Below, in pieces: positions 50,278 through 58,480 of a stretch of 64,000 nt of DNA. Both the position numbers and the translations under genes were made by a program. Source of the DNA: Glycomyces tritici (lineage in GTDB: Bacteria > Actinomycetota > Actinomycetes > Mycobacteriales > Micromonosporaceae); the NCBI RefSeq assembly GCF_030403505.1, contig NZ_JAUEMJ010000015.1, forward strand, positions 21,331-85,330. The letters are read 5' to 3'. Below the pieces are notes generated by a model. That model ran no database searches, was not told the origin of the DNA, and saw nothing but the letters and a program-made list of their open reading frames with translations. Position 1 is the first letter of the stretch; the number at the start of each line of letters is the position of its first letter.

Positions 50278-50291
50278 GATCGGTTCCGATC
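50278..50291 (-). promoter_or_regulatory. Palindrome upstream of the SGNH esterase
   Basis: GATCGG-TT-CCGATC, perfect arms, 22 bp before the start codon and just after the GH62 terminator. It could be an operator; no -10/-35 is convincing. Confidence 0.35.
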
Positions 50292-50308
50292 CAGATGGCC
50301 GCGGATTT

Positions 50309-50339
50309 GGGCGGGCTCGGTCTCGCACCGAGCCCGCCC
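50309..50339 (-). terminator. Terminator of the GH62 gene
   Basis: A perfect 13-bp stem GGGCGGGCTCGGT / ACCGAGCCCGCCC with CTCGC loop, 40 bp past the GH62 stop. Confidence 0.75.
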
Positions 50340-50379
50340 GCCGCCTCGGGAACACCCGGGCCGGACCTGTGTCGTTCCT

Positions 50380-51864
50380 CTAGCGCTGCAGGGTCAGCAG
50401 ACCCGGCCGGTAAGGCAGGCGGCCGTAGTCCATGCCGTCAGAGCTGGGGTCGCGTCCCTGGTAGAGGAACTGCAGGTTGGAGGGGTCAATGGTCTTGGTC
50501 TGGTCGGGGTTGTTGCGAACCAGATCGCCGTGGCTGATGTCGGCGGTCCAGGTGACACCAGTGTTGGCCCTGCCGGCGAACGGGCTGCTCTGGGTGTTCG
50601 CGCCGGCCTGGGGTGTCCATTCGCCGTCGAGGCTGGTGGCCGTAAACGAGCGGAAGAAGCGACCGTTCGACCCCATGGCCTCGACGATCATGAGGTACTG
50701 GTTCTGCCCCTGGACCTTGTAGACCTCGACCGCTTCGAAGAGGTTCTCCCTCGTGTCGGTCATGATCCTGGTGTAGTTCGAGCCGAAGCTGCTCGGGAAG
50801 TTCCCGAGGGGCATGCTGGACCGGTAGATGTTGCCTTCGTCGTCGGCGAAGAACATGTACATGTTCTTGTCGTCAGCGATGAGGGTCTGGTCGATGGGGG
50901 CCCCGACGGGAAGGGTCGCTGTGAAGAGCTCCTGGTGCGGGCCCCAGCTGTTGGGGTTGGTGGGGTCGCTCGACGTGCGGTAGGAGAAGCTGTACGGCCA
51001 GCCCCACTGGTAGGCGAGCACCCAGGTGTTCTTCGGGGCGAGGTAGAGCAGCGTCGGCGCGATGGCACCGAAGGGCACCCTGGTCTGGGTGGCGTTGGCC
51101 ATGTCGGACCAGTTCGTGAACGGGCTGAAGACCGTCGAGCCCCAGGCGCCGTTGGGAGGCGCTACCGAGTTGTGCGTGGTCGCGTAGACGAGGTACTGGC
51201 CGTTGTGGCGGACGACGGTGAAGTCCTTGAGCGAGACCTCCCCGTTCTGCGGTTGTGCCAGCGGGCCGGTCGATGTCCAGTTGTACGTCGCCGGAAGGCC
51301 GGTGCCGCTGTCGACGCGGACGAGTTGCCATTGCTGGTTGGCCCCGCCCCAGTCGCTGTACTGGACGACGATGGCGCCGTCGTTGGTGGCGGCGTTTTGG
51401 ACTTCGACTGCTTTGTTGCTGTTGCGGTTGATGAGGCGGACGTAGCCGCTGCCGGAGTCGGCGAGTCGGAACTGCTGGTTGGCGCCGTTGTGGTCGGTCC
51501 ACTGGTGGATGGCGGCATGGTCAGCGGTCGACCAGCTGGACACGTCGAGGACTTTGCCCGAGTGTCGGGCCTTGATGCGGAAGTAGCCGCCGCCGGCGTC
51601 GATGAACTGGAACTGCTGGTTGGCGGCGTTGGTGCGGGTCCATTGGTGGAGCTGGGCTCCGTCGGCGGTGGAGACGCCGCTGACGTCCAGGGCCTTGCCG
51701 CTGGCGCGGTTGACTAGGACGTACCAGGCGGTGGGGTCGGTCGTCTGCTGGGCTTGGGCTGCGGTGAACGGGTTGAGGGCGGCTGCGGCGGCGGCTCCGG
51801 CGAGCACGCCGGCTCCGCCGAGGAGCATTCGCCTGCGGCTTTTGGGGGTTTCCATCCAGGCCAT
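50380..51864 (-). CDS. Secreted GH62 alpha-L-arabinofuranosidase with lectin domain
   Basis: 494 residues. A Tat-like signal peptide ([22 protein letters not shown]) directs folded export. Residues ~45-185 are a ricin-type CBM13 trefoil with QQF/QQW repeats ([31 protein letters not shown]). The GH62 five-bladed propeller starts near 190: [25 protein letters not shown] with the catalytic-base Asp in LKDFTVV, then [18 protein letters not shown] and [12 protein letters not shown] with the expected acid Glu. It removes arabinose side chains from xylan. ATG 51864 has AAGGAGG upstream. It lies downstream of a promoter/operator and a short leader ORF. Confidence 0.92.
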   Translation of the reverse strand: MAWMETPKSRRRMLLGGAGVLAGAAAAAALNPFTAAQAQQTTDPTAWYVLVNRASGKALDVSGVSTADGAQLHQWTRTNAANQQFQFIDAGGGYFRIKARHSGKVLDVSSWSTADHAAIHQWTDHNGANQQFRLADSGSGYVRLINRNSNKAVEVQNAATNDGAIVVQYSDWGGANQQWQLVRVDSGTGLPATYNWTSTGPLAQPQNGEVSLKDFTVVRHNGQYLVYATTHNSVAPPNGAWGSTVFSPFTNWSDMANATQTRVPFGAIAPTLLYLAPKNTWVLAYQWGWPYSFSYRTSSDPTNPNSWGPHQELFTATLPVGAPIDQTLIADDKNMYMFFADDEGNIYRSSMPLGNFPSSFGSNYTRIMTDTRENLFEAVEVYKVQGQNQYLMIVEAMGSNGRFFRSFTATSLDGEWTPQAGANTQSSPFAGRANTGVTWTADISHGDLVRNNPDQTKTIDPSNLQFLYQGRDPSSDGMDYGRLPYRPGLLTLQR

Positions 51865-51934
51865 GGTGGCCTCCTTGTCGAGGTTCGTCGGGTCGTGGAG
51901 TTGCGGGTCTTGTTGTTACGGGCGGGACGGGTGG

Positions 51935-52009
51935 TCAGTCGGCGGTGTTCGCTGCGGGTGCGGGCACGCCTCGGGACGGGGTCGGGTGGTCGGGTGCGGC
52001 CGGGGTCAT
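51935..52009 (-). CDS. Proline-rich leader ORF before GH62
   Basis: 24 codons (MTPAAPDHPTPSRGVPAPAA plus four) with ATG 52009 preceded by AAGGAG at good spacing. It ends 70 nt before the GH62 start. Six prolines make slow translation likely, so a regulatory upstream ORF is plausible. No conservation evidence is available. Confidence 0.4.
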   Translation of the reverse strand: MTPAAPDHPTPSRGVPAPAANTAD

Positions 52010-52046
52010 CGGATGCTCCTTAGCGGGGGTAGGCACGAGGCATGCC

Positions 52047-52060
52047 TGTTATCGCTCACA
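52047..52060 (-). promoter_or_regulatory. LacI-family operator in the GH62 leader
   Basis: TGTTATCGCTCACA (minus strand TGTGAGCGATAACA) resembles the LacI/GalR operator pattern around a central CG. It is downstream of the promoter at 52108-52136, where a bound repressor would block elongation. Confidence 0.55.
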
Positions 52061-52107
52061 TGCCGCAGCTTGGACCGAAACATCTGATGAATTTTCCGGC
52101 GATTCGA

Positions 52108-52136
52108 ACTATAGAGAGATCTCGATGTGTAGTCAA
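52108..52136 (-). promoter_or_regulatory. Strong sigma-70-type promoter of GH62
   Basis: Minus strand TTGACT, 17-bp spacer, TATAGT: the best canonical promoter in the window. The predicted transcript has a ~235-nt leader holding the operator and leader ORF. Confidence 0.75.
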
Positions 52137-52139
52137 CGG

Positions 52140-52690
52140 CTCGGCGAAGGTTTGTTGGTGCACCTGGCGTTAGGCTGCCGCGCCGAGCCCCGACCTCACG
52201 GTCGCTTCCCGGAGCCTGCGGGCATCGAGGGCGGGCAGATCGGGGACCGCCCACCGCCGACGGCGTCGTCCTCGGCGCCAATGCGACCGACTCGGAACAG
52301 CTGCCGCAGCGAGCCCTGACCGAACCGGAAGCCCGCCAGTGGCCGCGTGAAGGAAACACATGATCGATGGGCCGCACTGAGGGACGCGAACAGCGTTTCG
52401 GCCTCGGCAGCCCAGGGCCCAGTGGCTTCCGTTCGATGACCCGGGTCCGGCGTTGCGACCTCGAGCACTTTGGAGCGAGGTGTTCACCGGATATTAAGCA
52501 GCCCATGGCATTTGGGCAACGTGCTGCTCGCTTTGAGCGGGTTCACTCCTCAGACACGGAAGGCGGCTGATCGCCGTCGCTGTGATGGCTTTGTTCGAAA
52601 GCGCAAAAGCCGCACACCGCAGATCGCAGCGCAAAATCCTCTGACCAGCGGACACACTCGACGGTTGCCTGTCATGTTACAAATCACTCT
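52140..52690. other. Gene-free ~550 bp
   Basis: No reading frame here shows a known domain, a ribosome site and consistent codon use together. A minus-strand frame near 52196-52468 is the least unlikely, but no homology is recognised. Confidence 0.5.
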
Positions 52691-52692
52691 CC

Positions 52693-52722
52693 TTGCGACA
52701 CAACGAGAATCGGACCTAGAGT
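52693..52722 (+). promoter_or_regulatory. Promoter of the YbaB-like gene
   Basis: TTGCGA, 18-bp spacer, TAGAGT, about 78 bp before GTG 52801. Confidence 0.55.
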
Positions 52723-52800
52723 TGTCGATGAGGGACTGACATCCGGCAGTCGAGGCACGCCGCGGCTCCTGCAGCGCGGCGCATTCCCGAAGGAGCACCT

Positions 52801-53235
52801 GTGAGCGAGACCCCTCAAAGCGACGCAGGCAACGCTGGCGCCGACAAAGCGGAGGCGTTCGACCTCGCCGACTTCATGAGCGATTTCGAAAAGCAGATGG
52901 CGGCGCTGCGTCAGCGGGCGCAACCGGCGCGAGGCCTCATCGACGCCACGAGCGTCCGCCTCGTTTCCGACGGCGGCGAGGTCGCCGTGACCGTGACGAT
53001 CTCCGGCAAGCTCGTCGACGTCGAGTTCCTGCCGGCCGCAGCGTCGGTCGCCCCCGTCGACCTCGCCGCACTGGTCGTCGACACGTACGACCGGGCCGCG
53101 ACCGCGGCCCGCGAGCGCACCCACGACATTGTGGAGGGCTTCGTCGACCACAACGCGCAGGCCCGCAACCTCGCACGCCGCCTCATGGACCAGGCAGCCG
53201 CGGAACGGGCACGACGGCAGAGCGAGGAATCGTAG
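52801..53235 (+). CDS. YbaB/EbfC-family DNA-binding protein
   Basis: 144 residues. It has an N-terminal coiled helix (DFMSDFEKQMAALRQRAQPA), a central sheet with GEVAVTVTISGKLVDVEFLP that matches the YbaB/EbfC tweezers fold, and a long C-terminal helix (RERTHDIVEGFVDHNAQARN, ...DQAAAERARRQSEE). YbaB proteins are nucleoid-associated. In actinomycetes many divergent copies accompany ESX-type or WXG genes, and this belongs to that divergent kind, as it lacks the typical LRNAMPGG-like start. GTG 52801 has GAAGGAG upstream. Confidence 0.7.
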   Translation: MSETPQSDAGNAGADKAEAFDLADFMSDFEKQMAALRQRAQPARGLIDATSVRLVSDGGEVAVTVTISGKLVDVEFLPAAASVAPVDLAALVVDTYDRAATAARERTHDIVEGFVDHNAQARNLARRLMDQAAAERARRQSEES

Positions 53236-53291
53236 GACCCGCCCGGCCCGTGTAGGACCGAACGAGGACGGGACCTGTCACCGTTCCGAGG

Positions 53292-53297
53292 CAGAAT
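53292..53297 (+). promoter_or_regulatory. -10 hexamer CAGAAT, leaderless start of the WYL regulator
   Basis: CAGAAT ends 6 nt before ATG 53304. Confidence 0.5.
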
Positions 53298-53303
53298 CAG
53301 GCC

Positions 53304-54263
53304 ATGTCCGATACGACTGGCCGCGCGCTCCTGCTCCTCAATCTGCTGCAGTCGCATCGGCACTGGTCCGCACCCGAACTGGCCCAACGCCTCGGCGTCA
53401 CGGTTCGGACCGTGCGAAGGGACATGGAGCGGCTGCGCGACCTGGGGTACCGGATCGACTCCACCGCGGGCGTGCACGGCGGCTACCGTCTCGCGGCGGG
53501 AGCATCGCTGCCGCCGCTGCTCCTGTCCGACGAGGAGGCGGTCGCGATCGCGATCGGTCTGCGCCTGGTGGCGGCGGGCCGGATGCGCCGCGGCGCCGAA
53601 TTCGCGCTGTCGGTCCTCGCCAAGCTCGAGCAGGTGCTCCCGGTGCGGCTGCGCCGCAGAGTGAGCGCCCTGGCCCCGGCGCTCCAGCACGCGCCCGGGA
53701 GTAGCGGGGTCTCATCGGAAGTGCTCACCGATCTGGCGCTGGCATGCCGCGATCGCGAGCGGGTGCGGCTCGGCTACACGCCCGCCGGAGGCGAGCGGCA
53801 GGAGCGCCGCGTCGAGCCCCACTCGCTCGTCCCGGTCGGCGGGGACTGGTACCTCGTGTGCTGGGACCTCGGCCGCGCCGACTGGCGGACCTTCCGCGTC
53901 GACCGCGTGCGGGACGTCGAGCCGCTGCGCGTCGCGTTCGCACCGCGCGCTCTGGCACCCGAGCGAGTGGAGGCGCTGGTCACCGTCGCGCGGACCTGGG
54001 TGCCCCGCACACCGGACGCGACCGCGGTCCTCGACATGCCGATCGGGGCGTTCAAGGCCGCCCTCGGCGAGTGGGCGCAAGGCGCGGAGGCCGATGGCTC
54101 GGAGCGGACGCGCTGGCCGGTGGGCGGTGCGAGCGTGCGCGACATCGCCTACGGCCTGTCGTGGCTGCCGGCGGGGACCCCGTATCGGGTGGAACTCGCC
54201 GACGCCGACCGGGAGGAGATGCGGGAGATGCTGCAGCACATGCTCACGGCGCTGGACCGGTGA
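53304..54263 (+). CDS. WYL-domain transcriptional regulator
   Basis: 319 residues. N-terminal HTH_11/DeoR-like winged helix: LLNLLQSHRHWSAPELAQRLGVTVRTVRRDMERLRDLGY, wing VHGGYRL. Then the WYL domain, ~140-235: RLGYTPAGGERQERRVEPHSLVPVGGDWYLVCWD with WYL motif as DWYLV, followed by FRVDRV. A C-terminal WCX extension ends the protein. WYL domains bind nucleic-acid or nucleotide ligands and many regulate DNA-damage or defence genes; no defence genes are near. ATG 53304 is set by the promoter. Terminator stem overlaps its stop codon. Confidence 0.93.
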   Translation: MSDTTGRALLLLNLLQSHRHWSAPELAQRLGVTVRTVRRDMERLRDLGYRIDSTAGVHGGYRLAAGASLPPLLLSDEEAVAIAIGLRLVAAGRMRRGAEFALSVLAKLEQVLPVRLRRRVSALAPALQHAPGSSGVSSEVLTDLALACRDRERVRLGYTPAGGERQERRVEPHSLVPVGGDWYLVCWDLGRADWRTFRVDRVRDVEPLRVAFAPRALAPERVEALVTVARTWVPRTPDATAVLDMPIGAFKAALGEWAQGAEADGSERTRWPVGGASVRDIAYGLSWLPAGTPYRVELADADREEMREMLQHMLTALDR

Positions 54264-54290
54264 CCTCGCGAGGCCGCCGGTCCAGCGCCG
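54247..54290. terminator. Bidirectional terminator between WYL and VOC genes
   Basis: A perfect 14-bp stem CGGCGCTGGACCGG / CCGGTCCAGCGCCG; the left arm includes the end of the WYL gene. The loop contains CCTCGCGAGG. Confidence 0.75.
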
Positions 54291-54300
54291 GCGACGGGCG

Positions 54301-54861
54301 CTAGCCGGCCTTCCTGGGGTCGGTGAGTCCGGTCAGGGCCTCGTCCAGGCTGGAGTGGAGGTACTCGAGCTCGGGCGTGGTGAAGCTGGTCCAGTCCTCG
54401 GCCCCGTCAGCCTGCCACGCTCCCGCCGCCTCGTCCGATTCCGGAGTCTGCGACCAGTCCTGGACGGCGTCCGGGTCGTGCCGACACACCCACCAGAGGT
54501 TCGCCGCCGGGTCCTGGAACCGCGCGAGGGTGTCACCGAAGAAGTCGGTCGGACGCGTGAGGGTCCTCCCGCCGAGTTTCTCTGCGCGCGCGAGCACCGC
54601 GTCCACGTCGTCGACGTAGACGCGGACGAGCGCAGGCGTGAACGGCCAGTGCGGTTTGCGGTCGGCGACGGTGAGCAGTGAATCGCCGATGCGCAGCTCG
54701 GCGTGCAGGATGAGGCCGTCGGTGTCGAGCGTGCGGGCTTCGGGGACGTCTTCGGCCTCGAAGACTTCGGTGAGGAAGTCGATCAAGGCGGCGGCGCCGT
54801 CGGCCAGGATGAACGGGTTCACGGTGTTCGAGCCGGCCGGGACGGGAGGCGATGCGGTCAT
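54301..54861 (-). CDS. VOC-family protein (PhnB/glyoxalase-like)
   Basis: 186 residues. Residues ~10-125 form the VOC fold: NTVNPFILADGAAALIDFLTEVFEAEDV, DGLILHAELRIGDSLLTVADRK, and PALVRVYVDDVDAVLARAEKLGG, GDTLARFQDPAANLWWVCRH. The C-terminal ~55 residues (DWSQTPESDEAAGAWQADGAED) are an acidic extension not seen in most members. Such proteins bind or convert small molecules; no substrate is evident. ATG 54861 has AAAGGACC upstream. Single gene, with 115 bp to the kinase gene. Confidence 0.82.
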   Translation of the reverse strand: MTASPPVPAGSNTVNPFILADGAAALIDFLTEVFEAEDVPEARTLDTDGLILHAELRIGDSLLTVADRKPHWPFTPALVRVYVDDVDAVLARAEKLGGRTLTRPTDFFGDTLARFQDPAANLWWVCRHDPDAVQDWSQTPESDEAAGAWQADGAEDWTSFTTPELEYLHSSLDEALTGLTDPRKAG

Positions 54862-54976
54862 GACGGGTCCTTTCAACGGTGTCTGACACCCCCATGATCA
54901 GCGTGAACCAGGTCGGTTTCCGTCCTCATTCACGGTCGTGCGGCTGGGGATTTGCGAGCGCCGAGACCCCGGATGC

Positions 54977-56116
54977 TCAGCTCATCGACTTCAGGGGCAC
55001 GCGCAGCGCGACCCTCCAGCCTCCTGCGTTCGTCGGCCCCGCCTCGAAGGCGCCTCCCAGCAGTTCCGCGCGCTGCTTGAGGCCGATCAACCCGTGCTTC
55101 GCGCTCGGCAGCGGCACCACCGGCCGTTTCGGCGCCGTGTTGACCACCTCGGCCAGTACGTCGCCGTCGTCCTGGGTGAGCTGGACGCGGACCGCGGCGC
55201 CGGGGGCGTGCTTGCGGGCGTTCGTCAGCGCTTCCTGCACGGTCCGGTAGATCGCCCGCTGCACCGGCGGGGTGAGCTCCGGCAGCGGCCCCTGCTCCAG
55301 CTCCGCCCCCATGCCGGTATTGCCGACCAGTTCGCCCAGCTGGTCGAGCGTGGGCTGCGGGGCGAGGCCGTTGCCCGCGCCCCCGCCGGCGCGCAGCACG
55401 CTCACCATGTACCGCAACTCATCCAGCGTGCGCGCCGCCAGCGTCCGGATCGTGTCGGCGGCGTCCTTCACGGTCGCGTCCTCGGTGCTGACCTGCAGTG
55501 CTCCGGCCCGCACCGCGATCAGGCTCACCTGGTGCGACACGACGTCGTGCATCTCCCGGGCCAGGTGGGCGCGCTCCTGCGACAGCACCTTCTGCGTCGC
55601 CAGCGCCTGCTCGTGCTCGCGGACCTCGTCGATCTCCTCCAGGCGCCGTGACAGCTCCTGCTTGGTCTGCAGCAGCTGCCCCAGGAACACCGCCGCGCCC
55701 GCGGGAGCCAGCGAGTACACGCCCCACACCGGCCACGCCGATTCGGCCAGGATGTCGCCGCCGCCCCACCACGGGGCGATCGTCAGTCCCGCGTACACCA
55801 GGGCGCATGCGCTCAGCAGCCACCGGTTCCGCGTCGAGCATGCGACCGTGAACAGCGCGATCAGCGACGCGGCCGACTGGCCCATGAGCAGCGGCATCGG
55901 CAGTGTGGCGATGAAGACCGCCAGCGGGAACCGGCGGCGCACCGCCAGCGCGAGCACCCCGGCAGCGAGGACGGCGTCGTCCCACCAGTTCCCGGGAATG
56001 CGGTTGAACCACAGGTCGGCTCCGGCCACGGCGATGAGGGCGGCGTCGAGGAGGACGGCGGGCCAGCGTGAGCCCGAGTGCCACCAGGCCGTCAGGCGGG
56101 CCGGGGCCGAGGTCAC
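54977..56116 (-). CDS. Sensor histidine kinase (NarL/DesK type)
   Basis: 379 residues. About five membrane helices in residues 15-150 form a compact intramembrane sensor. A coiled linker (LQTKQELSRRLEEIDEVREHEQALATQ) leads to HisKA_3: ERAHLAREMHDVVSHQVSLIAV with phospho-His in EMHDV. The ATPase domain follows with VQEALTNARKHA (N box) and GLIGLKQRAELLGG (G2); the usual DxGxG of the G1 box is weak (AEVVNTAPKRP). GTG 56116 overlaps the response-regulator stop (GTGA). It acts with that regulator, and the divergent DUF418 gene is a possible target. Confidence 0.92.
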   Translation of the reverse strand: MTSAPARLTAWWHSGSRWPAVLLDAALIAVAGADLWFNRIPGNWWDDAVLAAGVLALAVRRRFPLAVFIATLPMPLLMGQSAASLIALFTVACSTRNRWLLSACALVYAGLTIAPWWGGGDILAESAWPVWGVYSLAPAGAAVFLGQLLQTKQELSRRLEEIDEVREHEQALATQKVLSQERAHLAREMHDVVSHQVSLIAVRAGALQVSTEDATVKDAADTIRTLAARTLDELRYMVSVLRAGGGAGNGLAPQPTLDQLGELVGNTGMGAELEQGPLPELTPPVQRAIYRTVQEALTNARKHAPGAAVRVQLTQDDGDVLAEVVNTAPKRPVVPLPSAKHGLIGLKQRAELLGGAFEAGPTNAGGWRVALRVPLKSMS

Positions 56117-56772
56117 CGCTGCCCGCCTTCGTCGAGCAGGCCCGCGCGTTCGGCCAGGAGCGCGGCCTGGACCCGGTTGGCGACCTGGAGTTTGGCGAGG
56201 ATCGCCGAGACGTGGTCTTTGACGGTGCCGACGCCGAGGTAGAGGCGGGCAGCGATGTCCGCATTGGACAGTCCGTCGGCGAGGTGCACGAGGACGGCCC
56301 GCTCCCGGTCGGTCAAGCTGTCGACGAGGCCGGTGTCGGCGGGCCGGCTGCGGGCCGCCGCGAGGTAGCCGTCGACGACGGTGGAGGTGACCTTGGGGGA
56401 GAGCACCACGCCGCGGGCGGCGAGGGTGCGCACCTGCAGGGCCAGGTGATCGGGGGCGGTGTCCTTGAGCAGGAACCCCGCCGCGCCCCGGTGGAGGGCG
56501 GCGGCCACGTACTCGTCGTTGTCGAAGGTGGTGAGCATGGCGACCACGGGCGGCGAAGGCTTCGCGAGCATGCGGTCGAGCACGGTCAGACCGTCCACAT
56601 CAGGCATGCGGATGTCGAGCAGCACGATGTCGGGGTGCAGGCGTTCGGCCTCGCCCACCGCACGGGCGCCGGTGACGGCGCCGACGACCTCGATGTCCGG
56701 TGCGGCGCTGAGGATGAGCTCGATGCCGCTGCGGATCAGCGCCTCGTCGTCGACGATCAGTACCCGGATCAC
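56113..56772 (-). CDS. NarL/FixJ-family response regulator
   Basis: 219 residues. Receiver domain: VIRVLIVDDEALIRSGIELIL with the acidic pair, phospho-Asp in DIVLLDIRMPDVDGL (~residue 54), and the switch residues MLTTFD and LLKDT. LuxR-type HTH: LTDRERAVLVHLADGLSNADIAARLYLGVGTVKDHVSAILAKL. GTG 56772 has AGGAG five bases upstream. First gene of the two-component operon, 227 bp from the divergent DUF418-like gene. Confidence 0.94.
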   Translation of the reverse strand: MIRVLIVDDEALIRSGIELILSAAPDIEVVGAVTGARAVGEAERLHPDIVLLDIRMPDVDGLTVLDRMLAKPSPPVVAMLTTFDNDEYVAAALHRGAAGFLLKDTAPDHLALQVRTLAARGVVLSPKVTSTVVDGYLAAARSRPADTGLVDSLTDRERAVLVHLADGLSNADIAARLYLGVGTVKDHVSAILAKLQVANRVQAALLAERAGLLDEGGQR

Positions 56773-56987
56773 GGCAGCTCCTCGCTTGTCGGTTCCACGG
56801 ATCGATTCGTAGCACGGCCGGACCTCGCCGCGCTTCCATCGCGGCCGTTCCGCGGCGATTTCCGCCGGTCGGCGGGGGTCCTCCGGTCTGTCGGCGGGCG
56901 AGGAGGCCCCGTCAGGAGGGAGCGGTTCCCGCCGTCTGCGGCGGCGCGGCGGCCCTTCGCCGGATGGGAAGCGCGCCCGCACGGCCG

Positions 56988-56993
56988 CAAGCT
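56988..56993 (+). promoter_or_regulatory. Possible -10 hexamer CAAGCT before the first DUF418-like gene
   Basis: CAAGCT ends 6 nt before ATG 57000; it keeps only the A2 and T6 positions of the consensus, so this is a weak example of the pattern. Confidence 0.35.
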
Positions 56994-56999
56994 GAGTCC

Positions 57000-58295
57000 A
57001 TGACTGACACCGACACCGTGCAGAGCGAGCGGACGCTGCGGCTGGTCCGCACCGACCGCGAGACCCCGCCTGAACCGAAACCGCAGCGAAGCGGCGCACT
57101 CGGCCGTGTGCTCGGGCTCGACCTGGCCCGCGCGCTGGCGATCTTCGGCATGTTCTACGCGCATGTGGGACCGATGCAGGAGTTCACGAATCCCGTGGTC
57201 GACACGGTCATGCAGATCCCGCACGGCCGTTCGTCGGCCCTGTTCGCGATCCTGGCCGGCCTGTCGCTGGTCCTGCTCGCGGGCGGCCGCCGACCGCGGC
57301 CCGCGCTCGAACGCCGGCAGCGGATCGTGAAGATCGCCATCCGGGCGGTCCTGCTGATCGCCCTCGGCACGGCGCTGGCCCTCTGGTTGCACACCGACAT
57401 CGTCATTCTGGCGTTCTACGGCCTGTTCTTCCTCCTCGCGCTGCCGTTCGTGCGGTGCGGGGTCAAGACGCTGGCGGTCCTCTCGGCCGCGTTCGCACTC
57501 GTCGGCTCCGTGGTCTTCTACTGGATCTCCATGGCGCAGCCGGCCTTCGTGACCGCGCTCAACGCGCACGACCCGGTCACCCGCATGGGCGCCGACGGCC
57601 TCGGCCGACTGCTGTTCACCGGCCTCTACCCGGCCGTCCCCTGGATGGCCTACCTCTTCGCGGGCATGGCGATCGCCAAGCTCGACCTCGCCGCCAAGGC
57701 GGTGCGCATCGGCATGGCCTCGGTCGGCGCCGGACTGGCGCTGGTCGGCTACGGGCTCTCCTGGGTGCTGCAGCAGGTCCTGTTCGCCGGAGGCGGCATG
57801 GGCGGCGGCTCCATGAGCGGCGGTCCCGGCTCCTCCGGTTCGGGCTCGGCGTCGTCTTCGACGGGCTCGTCCGGCACGTGGTCGGACTCGATGAGCGGGT
57901 TCGATCCGTGGTCCCCGGACATGCTGCAGTTCCTGCTCTCGGCCTCGCCGCACTCGGGCACCGCGTTCGAGCTGCTGGGCAACATCGGCATAGCGATGCT
58001 GGTCATCGTCGGATCGGTCGCGCTGCTGGACCGCTCGGCGCTGGCCCGCAAGCTCCTGACGCCGATCACGGCGGCCGGCGCGATGTCCCTGACCTTGTAC
58101 GTCGCCCACCTGTGGGCACTCAACCACGTCCCGTCGAACAGCGACGGCGGCGCGGTCACCGCGGCACTGGCGGTGTGGGGCTGGTTCTGCCTGGCGGGCG
58201 TCGCGTTCGCCTTCGTGTGGTCCCGGTTCTTCAAGCGCGGACCGCTCGAATACCTCATGCACTGGGCGACCAGCCCCGCCAAGCTGATCCGCTGA
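57000..58295 (+). CDS. DUF418-like multi-pass membrane protein, paralog 1
   Basis: 431 residues, ten to twelve membrane helices. It shows GLDLARALAIFGMFYAHVGPM near residue 40 (the acyltransferase/DUF1624-like start of DUF418 proteins) and the diagnostic end VWSRFFKRGPLEYLMHWAT. Between helices 8 and 9 (~residues 262-310) lies a Gly/Ser-rich loop (GGGMGGGSMSGGPGSSGSGS onward), then FDPWSPDMLQFLLSASPHSG. Related DUF418 proteins are presumed membrane acyl- or sugar-modifying enzymes; none has a firm function here. Its 3' end runs into a strong terminator that is half duplicated. The paralog lies 0.85 kb downstream. Confidence 0.82.
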   Translation: MTDTDTVQSERTLRLVRTDRETPPEPKPQRSGALGRVLGLDLARALAIFGMFYAHVGPMQEFTNPVVDTVMQIPHGRSSALFAILAGLSLVLLAGGRRPRPALERRQRIVKIAIRAVLLIALGTALALWLHTDIVILAFYGLFFLLALPFVRCGVKTLAVLSAAFALVGSVVFYWISMAQPAFVTALNAHDPVTRMGADGLGRLLFTGLYPAVPWMAYLFAGMAIAKLDLAAKAVRIGMASVGAGLALVGYGLSWVLQQVLFAGGGMGGGSMSGGPGSSGSGSASSSTGSSGTWSDSMSGFDPWSPDMLQFLLSASPHSGTAFELLGNIGIAMLVIVGSVALLDRSALARKLLTPITAAGAMSLTLYVAHLWALNHVPSNSDGGAVTAALAVWGWFCLAGVAFAFVWSRFFKRGPLEYLMHWATSPAKLIR

Positions 58296-58317
58296 CCGGA
58301 CACGGCACGCAAGGAGG

Positions 58318-58353
58318 GCCGCCGGGCCGGGGCCACCGCCCCGGCCCGGCGGC
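58318..58353 (+). terminator. Strong terminator after DUF418 paralog 1
   Basis: A perfect 16-bp stem GCCGCCGGGCCGGGGC and partner with CACC loop, 23 bp past the stop codon. Confidence 0.8.
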
Positions 58354-58480
58354 CCCCCACCATTTCGCAGGGAGTACCGACATGACCGAGGGAACCGCGG
58401 CCGCCGTGCCGGGGCCACCGCCCCGGCCCGGCGGCCCCCCACCATTTCGCAGGGAGTACCGACATGACCGAGGCAACCGC
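58326..58480 (+). repeat. 82-bp tandem duplication covering terminator, RBS and start codon
   Basis: The stretch from 58326 to about 58399 recurs at 58408-58481, offset 82 bp, with one difference in some 70 nt. Each copy has the right part of the hairpin, AGGGAG, spacing, and ATGACCGAGG. The second ATG (58464) is the GNAT start. The first (58382) opens a different frame that runs to 58612. Confidence 0.9.

Noticed and set aside
52196..52468. Minus-strand frame in the 52.1-52.7 kb gap
   Set aside because: No ribosome site, no known domain, and overlapping frames on both strands look equally plausible.
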